Positions 27,082 to 35,636 of a DNA stretch of 59,973 bases are shown piece by piece. The stretch spans positions 1 to 59,973 of the forward strand of contig NZ_JABBYC010000028.1 of NCBI RefSeq assembly GCF_016742955.1. The letters are read 5' to 3'. The notes under the pieces were generated by a model. It made no database searches and was not told the DNA's origin. It worked only from the letters and a program-made list of their open reading frames with translations. Position 1 is the stretch's first letter; every line of letters starts with the position of its first letter. The DNA comes from Myceligenerans indicum (GTDB lineage Bacteria; Actinomycetota; Actinomycetes; Actinomycetales; Cellulomonadaceae). Position numbers and translations under genes: made by a program.

Positions 27082-28056
27082 ATGGCCCGCCGCAAGCCCC
27101 GCCTCACCCGACGCACTCCATCAAACACCGGGACACCGACACTCCCCGACGGGCCGGTACCGATCACCACCGGAACCGCGGAGGTCGTTCGCGACCCGGA
27201 CCATCCCGACCGGGTGACGCTGCACGTCAACGGCGTACCCAGCTCAAGCCTGGACCTGAGCGACCCCGGGTTCCTCGACTTCGAGTACATGCAGCAGATG
27301 GCCGCGGTCGTCGCCCTCCTGCCGTCCGGCCCGTTGCGCGCGCTCCATCTCGGCGCCGCCGGGTGCGCCCTGGCCCGGTACATCGAGCACGAACGCCCCG
27401 GGTCACGCCAGCTCGGCGTCGACGTCGACGCCCGTCTCCTCGAACTCGTCCGGGACTGGTTCGGCCTGCCTCGCGCACCACGCCTGCGCCTGCGTGCCGA
27501 CGACGCCGGCCATGCGCTGGCCGGCGTGCACCCGGAGTCGTTCGACGTGGTGATCCGGGACGTCTTCGCCGGCGACGTCACGCCCGGCCACCTCGCGGGC
27601 ACGGACTTCGCGGCCGCGGCCCGGCGAGCTCTGCGCCCGGGCGGCGTCCTGCTGCTGAACTGCGCGGACCGGCCTCCGCTGACCCTCGCACGCCGAGAGC
27701 TCGCGAGCCTCGCCGAGGCCTTCGGCCCGGCGGCGGCCGCGACCGGACGGCTGGCGGCCATCGCCGAACCCGCCGTCCTCAAAGGGCGCCGGTACGGCAA
27801 CGTCGTGCTGGCGGCGGTGCGCGCGATGCCCGCGGGGGACGACGAGCACGTGGACCTGCGCGATCCCGGCCTCGGGCGCGTCCTGCGCACCCTGCCCGTG
27901 CCCGCCCGCCTGGTCGCCGGGGAGGACGCCACCCGTTTCGCCGGCACCGCCGCGCCCCTGGGAACAGCGGCGGAGGGAACGGCGGCGGAGGGAACGGCGG
28001 CGGCCGACCGGCCCGACATGACCGGGGCCGCACCCCGTGACGAGGTGCGGCCCTGA
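27082..28056 (+). CDS. Spermidine synthase-like (Rossmann methyltransferase-fold) protein
   Basis: Protein of 324 residues. The core shows LRALHLGAAGCALARYIEHERPG (nucleotide-binding loop, ~90), QLGVDVDARLLELVRDWFGL and FDVVIRDVFAGDVTP, typical of the spermidine-synthase-like family in actinobacteria. The membrane domain and several polyamine-site residues of true SpeE are not visible. A short repeat, GTAAEGTAAEGTAAADR, occurs near the C-terminus. The ATG at 27082 was chosen, since the longer frame upstream overlaps the divergent HEPN gene. Substrate unknown. Confidence 0.85.
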   Translation: MARRKPRLTRRTPSNTGTPTLPDGPVPITTGTAEVVRDPDHPDRVTLHVNGVPSSSLDLSDPGFLDFEYMQQMAAVVALLPSGPLRALHLGAAGCALARYIEHERPGSRQLGVDVDARLLELVRDWFGLPRAPRLRLRADDAGHALAGVHPESFDVVIRDVFAGDVTPGHLAGTDFAAAARRALRPGGVLLLNCADRPPLTLARRELASLAEAFGPAAAATGRLAAIAEPAVLKGRRYGNVVLAAVRAMPAGDDEHVDLRDPGLGRVLRTLPVPARLVAGEDATRFAGTAAPLGTAAEGTAAEGTAAADRPDMTGAAPRDEVRP

Positions 28057-28092
28057 TCAGCGTCGGAGAGACGCGTCGTGGGGTTCCGCTCC

Positions 28093-28122
28093 GGACGGGG
28101 TCCTCGTTGCCAGGCCCCGTCC
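28093..28122. terminator. Bidirectional terminator hairpin
   Basis: GGACGGGG (28093-28100) pairs with CCCCGTCC (28115-28122) around a 14-nt loop, between the convergent spermidine-synthase-like and csp genes. Confidence 0.5.
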
Positions 28123-28142
28123 CGCAGCACCCGCCGGCGGTG

Positions 28143-28346
28143 TCAGAGCGGGACGACCTGCTCCGCCTGCGGCCCCTTGGGGCCCTGCGTGATCTCGAAC
28201 TCGACCCGCTGGGCCTCGTCGAGCGTCCGGTACCCCTGCGTCTCGATCGCGGAGTAGTGCACGAAGACGTCGGCGCCGCCGTCGTCCTGGGCGATGAACC
28301 CGTACCCCTTCTCCGCGTTGAACCACTTCACAGAACCCTGCGCCAT
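28143..28346 (-). CDS. Cold shock protein (CspA family)
   Basis: Small single-stranded nucleic acid-binding protein of 67 residues. RNP1 is KGYGFIAQ and RNP2 is VFVHYSAI, and the fold starts with the standard [11 protein letters not shown]. Its acidic, length-typical sequence is near-canonical for actinobacterial CspA. The ~180 bp upstream are gene-free and probably contain a long 5' leader as in other csp genes. A purine-rich ribosome site (GGAAGGTCG) precedes the ATG. Confidence 0.97.
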   Translation of the reverse strand: MAQGSVKWFNAEKGYGFIAQDDGGADVFVHYSAIETQGYRTLDEAQRVEFEITQGPKGPQAEQVVPL

Positions 28347-28528
28347 GCGTCTTTCGACCTTCCGTCACGTCGGCCGGGCCGAGTGCCCGCCCGTGCCGCA
28401 GCACACCCGAGGCACCAGACGTGGTGCCGGCGGCTCGCGTTGCGGCGAGCGCCAGTGTGGCACGCGCCACTCCACTCCGCCACAGATAACGGACATTCCC
28501 GCCCTGTCGGGAAAGAGAAGGTCGGGCG

Positions 28529-29524
28529 CTAGTCTCCCCGCGGGTCCTGCTGGGCGAGGAAGCGCTCGAACTCCGCGCCGATCTCGTCGGCCGTCGGCAG
28601 CGGAGCGGACTCCGCGAGCAGGTTCGGGCGGCCGATCGACCGGGAGAACGCGTCGTACTGCTCCTCGAGCGCGCTGACCACGGCTGCGATCTCACTCGAC
28701 TCGGCCACCTGCTGCTCGACCTCGATCCTCGCGTCGACCGCGGCGGCGTCGAGTGCCCCGATCCCGAGCGCCAGGCCCGTCGTGCGCTCGATGTGCTGCA
28801 GCGCCACCACCGCCGCCGGCGGGTAGTGCGACTGCGCCAGGTAGTGGGGCACGTGCATGGTGAACCCGAGCGCGTCGTGACCGGCCTCACCGAGCCGCAG
28901 CTCCAGCAGCGACCCCAGCGACGCGGGCACCTTCACCGAGCCGAACCACGAGGTGTAGTCCTCGATCAGGCCCGACCGCGTGGCGTGTGCCGTCAGCGAC
29001 ATGGGCCGGGTGTGCGGCACGCCCATCGGAATGCCGTGCGCCCCCACCACCAGGCTCACGCCGAACCGGCGCACGAGCTGCTCCACGGCCGCCACGACCC
29101 GCTCCCACTGCAGGTCCGGCTCGGAGCCGTGCAGCAGCAGGAACCCGGTCCCCTCGGTGTCCGTCACGTGGTCGATCACGAGCTCGGGAGCGTCATACCC
29201 CACCCAGCGGTCGCTGTCGAACGTCATCGTGCCCCGCTTGCCGCGGTAGTCGAGGAGCTGGTCGACGTCGAACGTCACCAGGCGCTCCGTGGCCAGCTCG
29301 CCGAGCAGGTGCTCGACGGCGATCTCCCCCGCCGAACCCGCGTCCACGAACCCGCCCATCGAATGCAGCAGGACCGGGCCTTCGCCGCGCCGCGCGAGCC
29401 CGCGGCGCTCCACGACCTCCAGGCCCGGCACCATCTCGGGCGCGTCGTCGCCGAGGGCACGCGCGCCCAGGGTCCGGGCCACGGCGGCCTCGTCAACCTC
29501 GTAGATTTCCTGCGGATCCAGCAC
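28529..29524 (-). CDS. PAC2 family protein
   Basis: Protein of 331 residues with the PAC2 (proteasome assembly chaperone 2-like) fold: GPVLLHSMGGFVDAGSAGEIAVEHLL near the start, LVTFDVDQLLDYRGKRGTM, then LLLHGSEPDLQWERVVAAVEQL and GAHGIPMGVPHTRP. A C-terminal helical tail (EQQVAESSEIAAVVSALEEQYDAFSR) may be a coiled coil. The GTG at 29524 follows GAGGAAGAG; the longer frame overlaps the response regulator and is not coding. Actinobacterial PAC2 proteins are widespread, but their role is not settled. Confidence 0.9.
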   Translation of the reverse strand: MLDPQEIYEVDEAAVARTLGARALGDDAPEMVPGLEVVERRGLARRGEGPVLLHSMGGFVDAGSAGEIAVEHLLGELATERLVTFDVDQLLDYRGKRGTMTFDSDRWVGYDAPELVIDHVTDTEGTGFLLLHGSEPDLQWERVVAAVEQLVRRFGVSLVVGAHGIPMGVPHTRPMSLTAHATRSGLIEDYTSWFGSVKVPASLGSLLELRLGEAGHDALGFTMHVPHYLAQSHYPPAAVVALQHIERTTGLALGIGALDAAAVDARIEVEQQVAESSEIAAVVSALEEQYDAFSRSIGRPNLLAESAPLPTADEIGAEFERFLAQQDPRGD

Positions 29525-29604
29525 GTTCTCTTCCTCGTCTCCTTCTCGACGCTCCCTGGTGGGGACAACAACGGGACGCGGAAGGAACTTCCCGCGACGT
29601 TCAC

Positions 29605-30042
29605 CTAGTGGCCGGGACGCAGCACCGTGGAGACGAAGAACTCGTCGATCTGCCGCACGACCGCCTGGAACTTGTCGAAGTCCACGGGCTTGGTCACATA
29701 GGCGTTCGCGTGCAGCGAGTACGAGCCGACGACGTCCTCCTGTGCGTCCGAGGTGGTCAGCACCACGATCGGGATGTGCCGCAGCATCGGGTCGTTCTTC
29801 ACGACCGCGAGGACCTCCATCCCGTCCATCCGGGGGAGGTTGAGGTCCAGCAGGACCAGGTCCGGTTCCGGGGCATCCACCCACTCGCCCTGCTTGCGCA
29901 GGAAGTCGAGCGCGGCCACGCCGTCGCCCGCCACCGAGACGTGGACCGGTGACGCGTGCTCGGCGAACGCCTCCTGCGTCATCAGCACGTCACCCGGGTC
30001 GTCCTCGACCAGAAGGATCTCGATCGGCCTGCGGTTCTCCAC
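29605..30042 (-). CDS. Single-domain response regulator (Rcp1-like)
   Basis: A receiver-only protein of 145 residues. The acidic pocket and phospho-acceptor are in EILLVEDDPGDVLMT and DLVLLDLNLPRMDGMEVLAVVKND, with VVLTTSDAQED and TKPVDFDKF giving the switch Thr and conserved Lys. The VLMTQEAF and AYVTKPVDFDKF features resemble the Rcp1 type that partners phytochrome-like kinases. The GTG at 30042 follows GGGGAGGACC. It is the last gene of the PP2C-kinase-regulator operon, 67 nt after the kinase. No output domain is present. Confidence 0.92.
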   Translation of the reverse strand: MENRRPIEILLVEDDPGDVLMTQEAFAEHASPVHVSVAGDGVAALDFLRKQGEWVDAPEPDLVLLDLNLPRMDGMEVLAVVKNDPMLRHIPIVVLTTSDAQEDVVGSYSLHANAYVTKPVDFDKFQAVVRQIDEFFVSTVLRPGH

Positions 30043-30109
30043 CTGAGGTCCTCCCCGAACGCCGGCATTCGTGACCGTCGCCCCGTTCACGGTCCGTGAC
30101 CGGCGCGAT

Positions 30110-31792
30110 TCATCCGAGAGTAGTGGACTGCGCCCGTTCGGTCGATGTGCGCCGCCCTCCACCGGAGGTCACGGTTCGGGCAAGAGTGAACCGGACGGTC
30201 GTGCCGCCGCCCTGGGTCGGCTCGATCCAGATGTGGCCGCCGTGGTGTTCCACGATGCGCTTGACGAGTGCGAGCCCGATGCCCGTGCCCGAGTACTCGG
30301 TCCGCGGGTGCAGCCGCTGGAAGATGACGAAGACACGGTCCGCGTACTGCGGTTCGATGCCGATCCCGTTGTCCACCACCGAGATCTCCCACGCCGTGCG
30401 CATCGAACGAACCTCCAGGTGCACCGTCGCGTCCCGCTCCGGTGAGCGGAACTTCAGCGCGTTCGACAGCAGGTTCGCCGCCACCTGGTGCAGCAGCCGC
30501 GGCTCGCCGCGCACGGTCGGCAGCGGGTCGTGGGTGATCGTCGCCCCGGCCTCGGCGATCCGCTCCGACAGGTCCGCCTCCACCTGGCTCAGCACCTCGT
30601 CGAGGTCGACCGTGGCGTGCTCCTCCCCCGACCTGCCCACACGGGAGAAGCTCAGCAGGTCCTTGATGAGCTCCTGCATCCGCTTGGCGCCGTCGACGGC
30701 GAACTCGATGTACTGGTGGGCCCTGTCGTCGAGGGAGTCGCCGTAACGCTGCTGGAGCATCTGGCTGAATCCCGCCACCTTCCGCAGCGGCTCCTGGAGG
30801 TCGTGCGAGGCGACGTACGCGAAGTGCTCCAGGTCCCGGTTGCTGCGCTCCAGCTCGCGCGCCTGGTCCGTGAGCATCACGTGCGCGTTCTCGACCTCCT
30901 GCTGGGCCAGTCGCATGTCCTCCATGTGGTGCAGCAACTCGCGGCGCATCCGCTCCACGTGCAGCGACAGCGACATGATCTCGCCCGCCCCCACGGGCCT
31001 GATCTCGGTCTCGATCGATCCCGAGGCCACGGTGCGCACGGCCTTGGTGAGAGTGGCCGCCGGCTTGATCACCCACGACTCGAGGGCCAGCCACATCAGC
31101 GTCCCCAGCAGCACGACCACCAGCGCGAGGGTGACGATCGCGCCGACCAGCACCGCGTCCCACGCCTGCCGCTCGGCCAGCGTCGCCGACCTGGCCGCGC
31201 CCAGCACGTCGAGGTAGGCCCCCACGTCCTCGCGCGCCTGGGCGACGCTCCGGAGTCCGTCGCCGACGGGCGGAGCCATCTGCTGCCCCTCCGCGGCGCA
31301 CTCCTGCCGGGCCTCGTCACTGCCGTCCCGGCGGGCGAGCATCGCGACGCGTGCCTCGTCGATCGCCGCCACGGTCGGGCGCGCGAAGTCCTCCAGCCAG
31401 GCGTTCGTCGAGGCGATGGCGCGCTGACGAGCCTGTTCCACCTCCGGGCGGACGTCCAGGATCTGCTGGTCGACGTCCAGCCCGAGCAGATCCGGGTCCG
31501 CGGCGATCCGGCGGTACGGCTGGAGCACCTCCGGCGCGCACGTGGCGACGTAGGAGCGGACCGACGGCTCGGCGTCCACGAGGGCCAGCCGCGCCTGCTC
31601 GCCGTCCGACAGCGCGTCGAAGTAGGCACCCTCGACGAGCTTGCTCGCCTGCGTCGCCTGCGACCAGGCGAGCAGCGCGACGATCAGCGCCAGCACGATG
31701 GCGGCGGCCACCGAGCCCTGGAGCCGTGCCAGCCTGCGCCGCATCGACACCTGGGCGAGAGGCCTCTCCCAGGGCTCCGGCAGCACGGTCAT
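30110..31792 (-). CDS. Membrane sensor histidine kinase
   Basis: Protein of 560 residues. Two transmembrane helices (AAAIVLALIVALLAW, ~32, and LVGAIVTLALVVVLLGTLMWLAL, ~205) bracket an extracytoplasmic helical sensor domain of CHASE3-like character. Then come a HAMP domain, a coiled coil (QQEVENAHVMLTDQARELERSNRD) and HisKA with the phospho-acceptor in YVASHDLQEPLRKVAGF. The ATPase domain has NLLSNALKFRSPE (N box), VVDNGIGI (G1) and GTGIGLALVKRIVEHHGG (G2). HDLQEPLR is typical of phytochrome-type kinases. The ATG overlaps the upstream phosphatase stop (ATGA). Confidence 0.93.
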   Translation of the reverse strand: MTVLPEPWERPLAQVSMRRRLARLQGSVAAAIVLALIVALLAWSQATQASKLVEGAYFDALSDGEQARLALVDAEPSVRSYVATCAPEVLQPYRRIAADPDLLGLDVDQQILDVRPEVEQARQRAIASTNAWLEDFARPTVAAIDEARVAMLARRDGSDEARQECAAEGQQMAPPVGDGLRSVAQAREDVGAYLDVLGAARSATLAERQAWDAVLVGAIVTLALVVVLLGTLMWLALESWVIKPAATLTKAVRTVASGSIETEIRPVGAGEIMSLSLHVERMRRELLHHMEDMRLAQQEVENAHVMLTDQARELERSNRDLEHFAYVASHDLQEPLRKVAGFSQMLQQRYGDSLDDRAHQYIEFAVDGAKRMQELIKDLLSFSRVGRSGEEHATVDLDEVLSQVEADLSERIAEAGATITHDPLPTVRGEPRLLHQVAANLLSNALKFRSPERDATVHLEVRSMRTAWEISVVDNGIGIEPQYADRVFVIFQRLHPRTEYSGTGIGLALVKRIVEHHGGHIWIEPTQGGGTTVRFTLARTVTSGGGRRTSTERAQSTTLG

Positions 31793-33129
31793 GCGCGGCC
31801 CCACTCGGTGGAGTCGGCGAGCGTGGAGGTGCGCTCGGCCGGACCCGCGTCCGCGTCGGTGTCCCACCCCGCGAGAAGGAGCGCCGCGTCGTCGGCAAGC
31901 GGTCCGCCGTGCAGGGTCCGCACCCGCCGCAGCACGCGGGGGACGACGTCGTGGCTGCCCCTGGCAAGCTCCGAGGCCACCACGGAGCGCAGGCCGGACA
32001 CACCCAGGCGCGGGGGCCGGTCGTGCGCGTCGGGTGCGGTGGAACCGTCGGTTCCGGTGACCTTGGCCTCGACGAGACCGTCGGTGAACAGCACGACGGT
32101 CCACGACCCGGGTAGCTCGACACGGGACGGCTCCCAGCCTCCCCGCGCCGGGATGCCGAGGGCACGGCCACGCGTGGAGACGGTCACCTGGGTGCACTCC
32201 ACGCCGTCGCCGTCACCGGTGCGGGTCGCGAGCAGCGGCGACATGTGCCCGGCCAGGTACACGTCCATGGCGTCCCGTCCTGGCGTCACCACCACCTGGC
32301 AGATCGTGACGAACACCTCCGGGCCGTGCCGCTCCGGCAGGAGCACCCGCTCCATGAGGGGCAGGATCTCGCCGGGGTCGGCACCGGAGAGCACCAGAGT
32401 GCGCCATGCCGTGCGCATCGACGCACCGAGGGCGGCCTCGTCCGGACCGTGCCCGGCGACATCCCCGACGACGATCATCAGCGTCCCGTCGGGGCGCTCG
32501 ACGGTGTCGAAGAAGTCACCGCCGAGCAGGCCGCTCCCACCGGGCAGGTAGCCGACCATGAGCGAGATCCGGTCGTCGCGCACCACGGCCTCGGGCAGCA
32601 GCGCGCGTTCCAGGCGCATCGTCTCGGCGGCACGGACCTCGCTGCGATACAGCGCGAGCTGCTGGGCCGCCGAGCGCCGGCGCAGGATGGCGTAGCGCAG
32701 CGCCCGGCCCAGCCGGTCGCCGTCGACCTCGCCCTTGACGAGGTAGTCGTCGGCGCCGGACGCCACCGCCCAGGTGCCGGCCGTGATGGCGGTGTCGCCG
32801 GTCAGGACGACCACGGCGGGCGGCACGGACAGAGCCTCCACATGCGCGACCACGGTCTCCAGGGCTCCCAGGCCGACGGCGTCGGGCAGGCCCAGGTCCA
32901 GCAGGAGGCAGTCGACGCGGATGTCGTCGAGGATGGACAGCGCCTCCGTGACGCGCCGCGCCCTGTGCATGTCGGCGAGCACGCCGGCGCGGGAGAGCAG
33001 CTCGGTCACGAGGAGCGCGTCGGCGTCGTCGTCCTCGACCAGCAGGATCGTGAGGGTCTCGGGTGGTCCGGGCGGGGGCGGAGCATCGCCCGACGCACCG
33101 TCACGCGGTGGTGCGCCGACCCGGTCCAT
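31789..33129 (-). CDS. Receiver-PP2C (RsbU/SpoIIE-type) phosphatase
   Basis: Protein of 446 residues. A receiver domain (~27-150) has TILLVEDDDADALLV, the phospho-acceptor in CLLLDLGLPDAVGL and DDYLVKGEVDGDRL. A short helical linker follows, then a PPM/SpoIIE phosphatase domain with VGYLPGGSGLLGGDFFD, VVGDVAGHGPDEA, VLFTDGLVEA and DDAALLLAG, which supply the metal-binding Asp residues. This is the design of partner-switching phosphatases that dephosphorylate anti-anti-sigma factors. It is first of three co-transcribed genes. Its own kinase is presumably the next gene. No anti-sigma pair is nearby. Confidence 0.92.
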   Translation of the reverse strand: MDRVGAPPRDGASGDAPPPPGPPETLTILLVEDDDADALLVTELLSRAGVLADMHRARRVTEALSILDDIRVDCLLLDLGLPDAVGLGALETVVAHVEALSVPPAVVVLTGDTAITAGTWAVASGADDYLVKGEVDGDRLGRALRYAILRRRSAAQQLALYRSEVRAAETMRLERALLPEAVVRDDRISLMVGYLPGGSGLLGGDFFDTVERPDGTLMIVVGDVAGHGPDEAALGASMRTAWRTLVLSGADPGEILPLMERVLLPERHGPEVFVTICQVVVTPGRDAMDVYLAGHMSPLLATRTGDGDGVECTQVTVSTRGRALGIPARGGWEPSRVELPGSWTVVLFTDGLVEAKVTGTDGSTAPDAHDRPPRLGVSGLRSVVASELARGSHDVVPRVLRRVRTLHGGPLADDAALLLAGWDTDADAGPAERTSTLADSTEWGRA

Positions 33130-33212
33130 GGCCGCGATCCTACGCAGGGATACGGCCCCCTGTCAGCGCCCCGCGTGTGAAGGCCGCGAACCTCTTGACC
33201 TTCGGGGGATAA

Positions 33213-33240
33213 TGTTTGGCCGGTCTTTCACGACCGAACA
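33213..33240. promoter_or_regulatory. Candidate operator dyad upstream of helR
   Basis: TGTTTGG (33213-33219) and CCGAACA (33234-33240) form an imperfect dyad (6 of 7 matching) with 14-bp spacing, 52 nt upstream of the helR start. CGGTC/GACCG inside adds a small nested dyad. I could not match it to the published rifamycin-associated element. Confidence 0.3.
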
Positions 33241-33292
33241 TCTCAGGGCCCCAGACCGAGCAACGGTCCGGCCAAGATCACGGAGGTCACGC

Positions 33293-35548
33293 GTGACAGG
33301 TATCGGGAACGAGTTGAACCACGAGCAGGCCGTGGTCGACGTCCTGTATGCCCGCCTTGACGAGCTGCGCGAGGCCACGCGCGGCAGGCTGCGCGACGTA
33401 CGCCTGCAGGGCGCCGTCGGCACGCACCAGAACCGCAGCGAGCGCGACGCGTTCGCCACCCTGTACGAGGACCGTGCCGCGCAGCTCGACGCCGTGGAGG
33501 AGCGGCTCGCGTTCGGCCGGCTCGACCTGGCGGGCGACGAGGTCCGTTACGTCGGCCGGATCGGGCTGAACGACGCCGAGCACCGCGGGATCCTGACCGA
33601 CTGGCGGGCACCGGCCGCCGAGGCCTTCTACCGCGCCACGGCACTGCATCCGGCGGACGTGGTGCGGCGGCGGCACCTGGTGACCAAGGGCCGGTCCGTG
33701 ACCGGGATCGAGGACGAGGTCCTGGACCTGGACTCGGAGATCGAGGCGAGCTCCCTGTCGGGCGAGGGCGCGCTGCTGGCCTCGATGGCGGCCGGGCGCA
33801 CCGGGCGGATGACCGACATCGTCGCGACCATCCAGTCCGAGCAGGACCGGATCATCCGGTCGGAGCTGACGGGCACGCTGGTGGTGCAGGGCGGCCCGGG
33901 AACGGGCAAGACCGCCGTGGCTCTCCACCGCGCGGCCTACCTGCTGTACGCGCACCGCCGGCTCCTGGAGCGGTCGGGCGTGCTGCTCGTCGGGCCGAAC
34001 CGCGCGTTCCTGCGGTACATCGACCAGGTGCTGCCGTCCCTCGGCGAGACGGGGGTCGTGGCCACGACGATCGCCGAGCTCATCCCGGGTGTCGAGGCGT
34101 CCGGGACCGACGAGCCGTTCGTCGCGCACGTCAAGGGGCGCGGGCTGTGGCGGCGGGTGATCCGCCGCGCCGTGCGCGCGCGGGAACGGGTGCCGGCCGC
34201 CGACCTCCCGGTCCGGGTGGAGGGCCACGACTACGAGATCCGCCGCCGCGACGTGCGGGACGCGATCGCTCGGGCACGGCGGTCGCACAAGCCGCACAAC
34301 GAAGCCCGCACCACGTTCGTCAAGGACATGCTCGGCCGCCTGGCCGACCAGGTGACCGACGTCGACGGCGCCCGGCTCGCCGCCGAGGACCGGACGGGCC
34401 TGATCGAGGAGCTGCGCGCGCACCGTGAGGTGCGGGTGGCGCTGAACCTGGCCTGGTTCCCGATCACGCCCCAGAAGCTGCTGGAGGACCTGTACGCGAA
34501 GCCGCACCGCCTCGCCGAGGCGGCACCCGAGCTGAACGACGCGGAGCGCGCGCTCCTGCGGCGCGCTCCGGGCAGCGTCTGGACCGAGTCCGACGTCCCC
34601 CTGCTCGACGAGGCGTACGAGCTGCTCGGCGAGGACGACGCCCTGGCCCGGGCGGAGGCGGCCCAGGCGGCGGCCGCCGAGGCGGAGGCCCTGGAGCACG
34701 CCCGCAACGTGCTCGCGTCCGGTGCGGCGGACACGATGATCCAGGTCGATGCCGAGACGCTGGCCGCGCGGTTCGCCTCGACGGGGCCGTCCCTCACGAC
34801 CGCGGAGCGCGCGGCCGCCGACCGCCGCTGGACGTTCGGCCACGTCGTGGTGGACGAGGCCCAGGAGCTGTCGCCGATGGCGTGGCATGCCCTGGTACGC
34901 CGGGTGCCCACCCGGTCGATGACGGTCGTCGGTGACGTCGCGCAGACCTCCTCCCCCGCCGGCGCCCGTGACTGGTCCGCCATGCTCACTCCCCTGCTGC
35001 GGGAGAACTGGCGGCTCACCGAGCTCACCGTGTCCTACCGCACCCCGGCGACCGTGGCCGACACAGCCCAGCGTGTCGCCCGCGCGGGAGGCCTCCCGGT
35101 CAGCGACCTGGTCGCCGCGCGGGACGTGGACGACGCGCTGGCCGTCGTCCGGGTGGACGGCGGCGAGGTCTCGGTGGCCGCCGTGGCGCACGAGGCCGCG
35201 ACGCTCGCCAAGGAGTTCGTCGAACCGGAGGCCGGCCGCGTCGCCGTGATCGCCCCGGCGCACCAGGTCCCGGTTCTCGCCGGAGCGGTGGACCGCGCCC
35301 TGCCGGCAGCGCTCGGGGAGGCGGAGGCCGAGCGTATCGGCGCCCAGCGGCCGGAGGACCGCCAGGTCACGGTCCTCGGCCCGCGCGAGACCAAGGGCCT
35401 GGAGTTCGACGCCGTCGTCCTGGTCGAGCCGGCCGGGATCGCCGCGGGGCCGGGCGCCCTGAGCGACCTGTACGTCTCGATGACCCGGCCCACCCAGCGC
35501 CTCGTCGTCGTCCACACCGAGGATCTGCCGGAGGGTTTCACCGCATAG
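33293..35548 (+). CDS. helR: HelD/HelR-type RNA polymerase recycling ATPase
   Basis: UvrD-like superfamily 1 protein of 751 residues. The N-terminal coiled region (LNHEQAVVDVLYARLDELRE through TLYEDRAAQLDAVEERL) matches the secondary-channel arm of HelD proteins. RIGLNDAEHRGILTDWRAPAAEAFY is a family block. Walker A is VVQGGPGTGKTAVALHRAAYLLY (~200), Walker B region is VVVDEAQELSPMAWHALV (~520) and motif VI lies near VSMTRPTQRLVVV. These enzymes strip stalled RNA polymerase from DNA; HelR forms displace rifampicin. The GTG at 33293 follows GGAGG with 6-nt spacing. Actual rifamycin protection is not shown by sequence. Confidence 0.92.
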   Translation: MTGIGNELNHEQAVVDVLYARLDELREATRGRLRDVRLQGAVGTHQNRSERDAFATLYEDRAAQLDAVEERLAFGRLDLAGDEVRYVGRIGLNDAEHRGILTDWRAPAAEAFYRATALHPADVVRRRHLVTKGRSVTGIEDEVLDLDSEIEASSLSGEGALLASMAAGRTGRMTDIVATIQSEQDRIIRSELTGTLVVQGGPGTGKTAVALHRAAYLLYAHRRLLERSGVLLVGPNRAFLRYIDQVLPSLGETGVVATTIAELIPGVEASGTDEPFVAHVKGRGLWRRVIRRAVRARERVPAADLPVRVEGHDYEIRRRDVRDAIARARRSHKPHNEARTTFVKDMLGRLADQVTDVDGARLAAEDRTGLIEELRAHREVRVALNLAWFPITPQKLLEDLYAKPHRLAEAAPELNDAERALLRRAPGSVWTESDVPLLDEAYELLGEDDALARAEAAQAAAAEAEALEHARNVLASGAADTMIQVDAETLAARFASTGPSLTTAERAAADRRWTFGHVVVDEAQELSPMAWHALVRRVPTRSMTVVGDVAQTSSPAGARDWSAMLTPLLRENWRLTELTVSYRTPATVADTAQRVARAGGLPVSDLVAARDVDDALAVVRVDGGEVSVAAVAHEAATLAKEFVEPEAGRVAVIAPAHQVPVLAGAVDRALPAALGEAEAERIGAQRPEDRQVTVLGPRETKGLEFDAVVLVEPAGIAAGPGALSDLYVSMTRPTQRLVVVHTEDLPEGFTA

Positions 35549-35636
35549 TGCGCGCGGCTCGCGGCCCCCGGAAGGGGGCCGTCCGGATCACGGAACGCGT
35601 TTGTCTCACGTCCCGGGCCCGGAGCACGATGACCTC

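Noticed and set aside
33130..33292. Rifamycin-associated element upstream of helR
   Set aside because: No sequence matching my recollection of the element was found; only an unrelated dyad is present.
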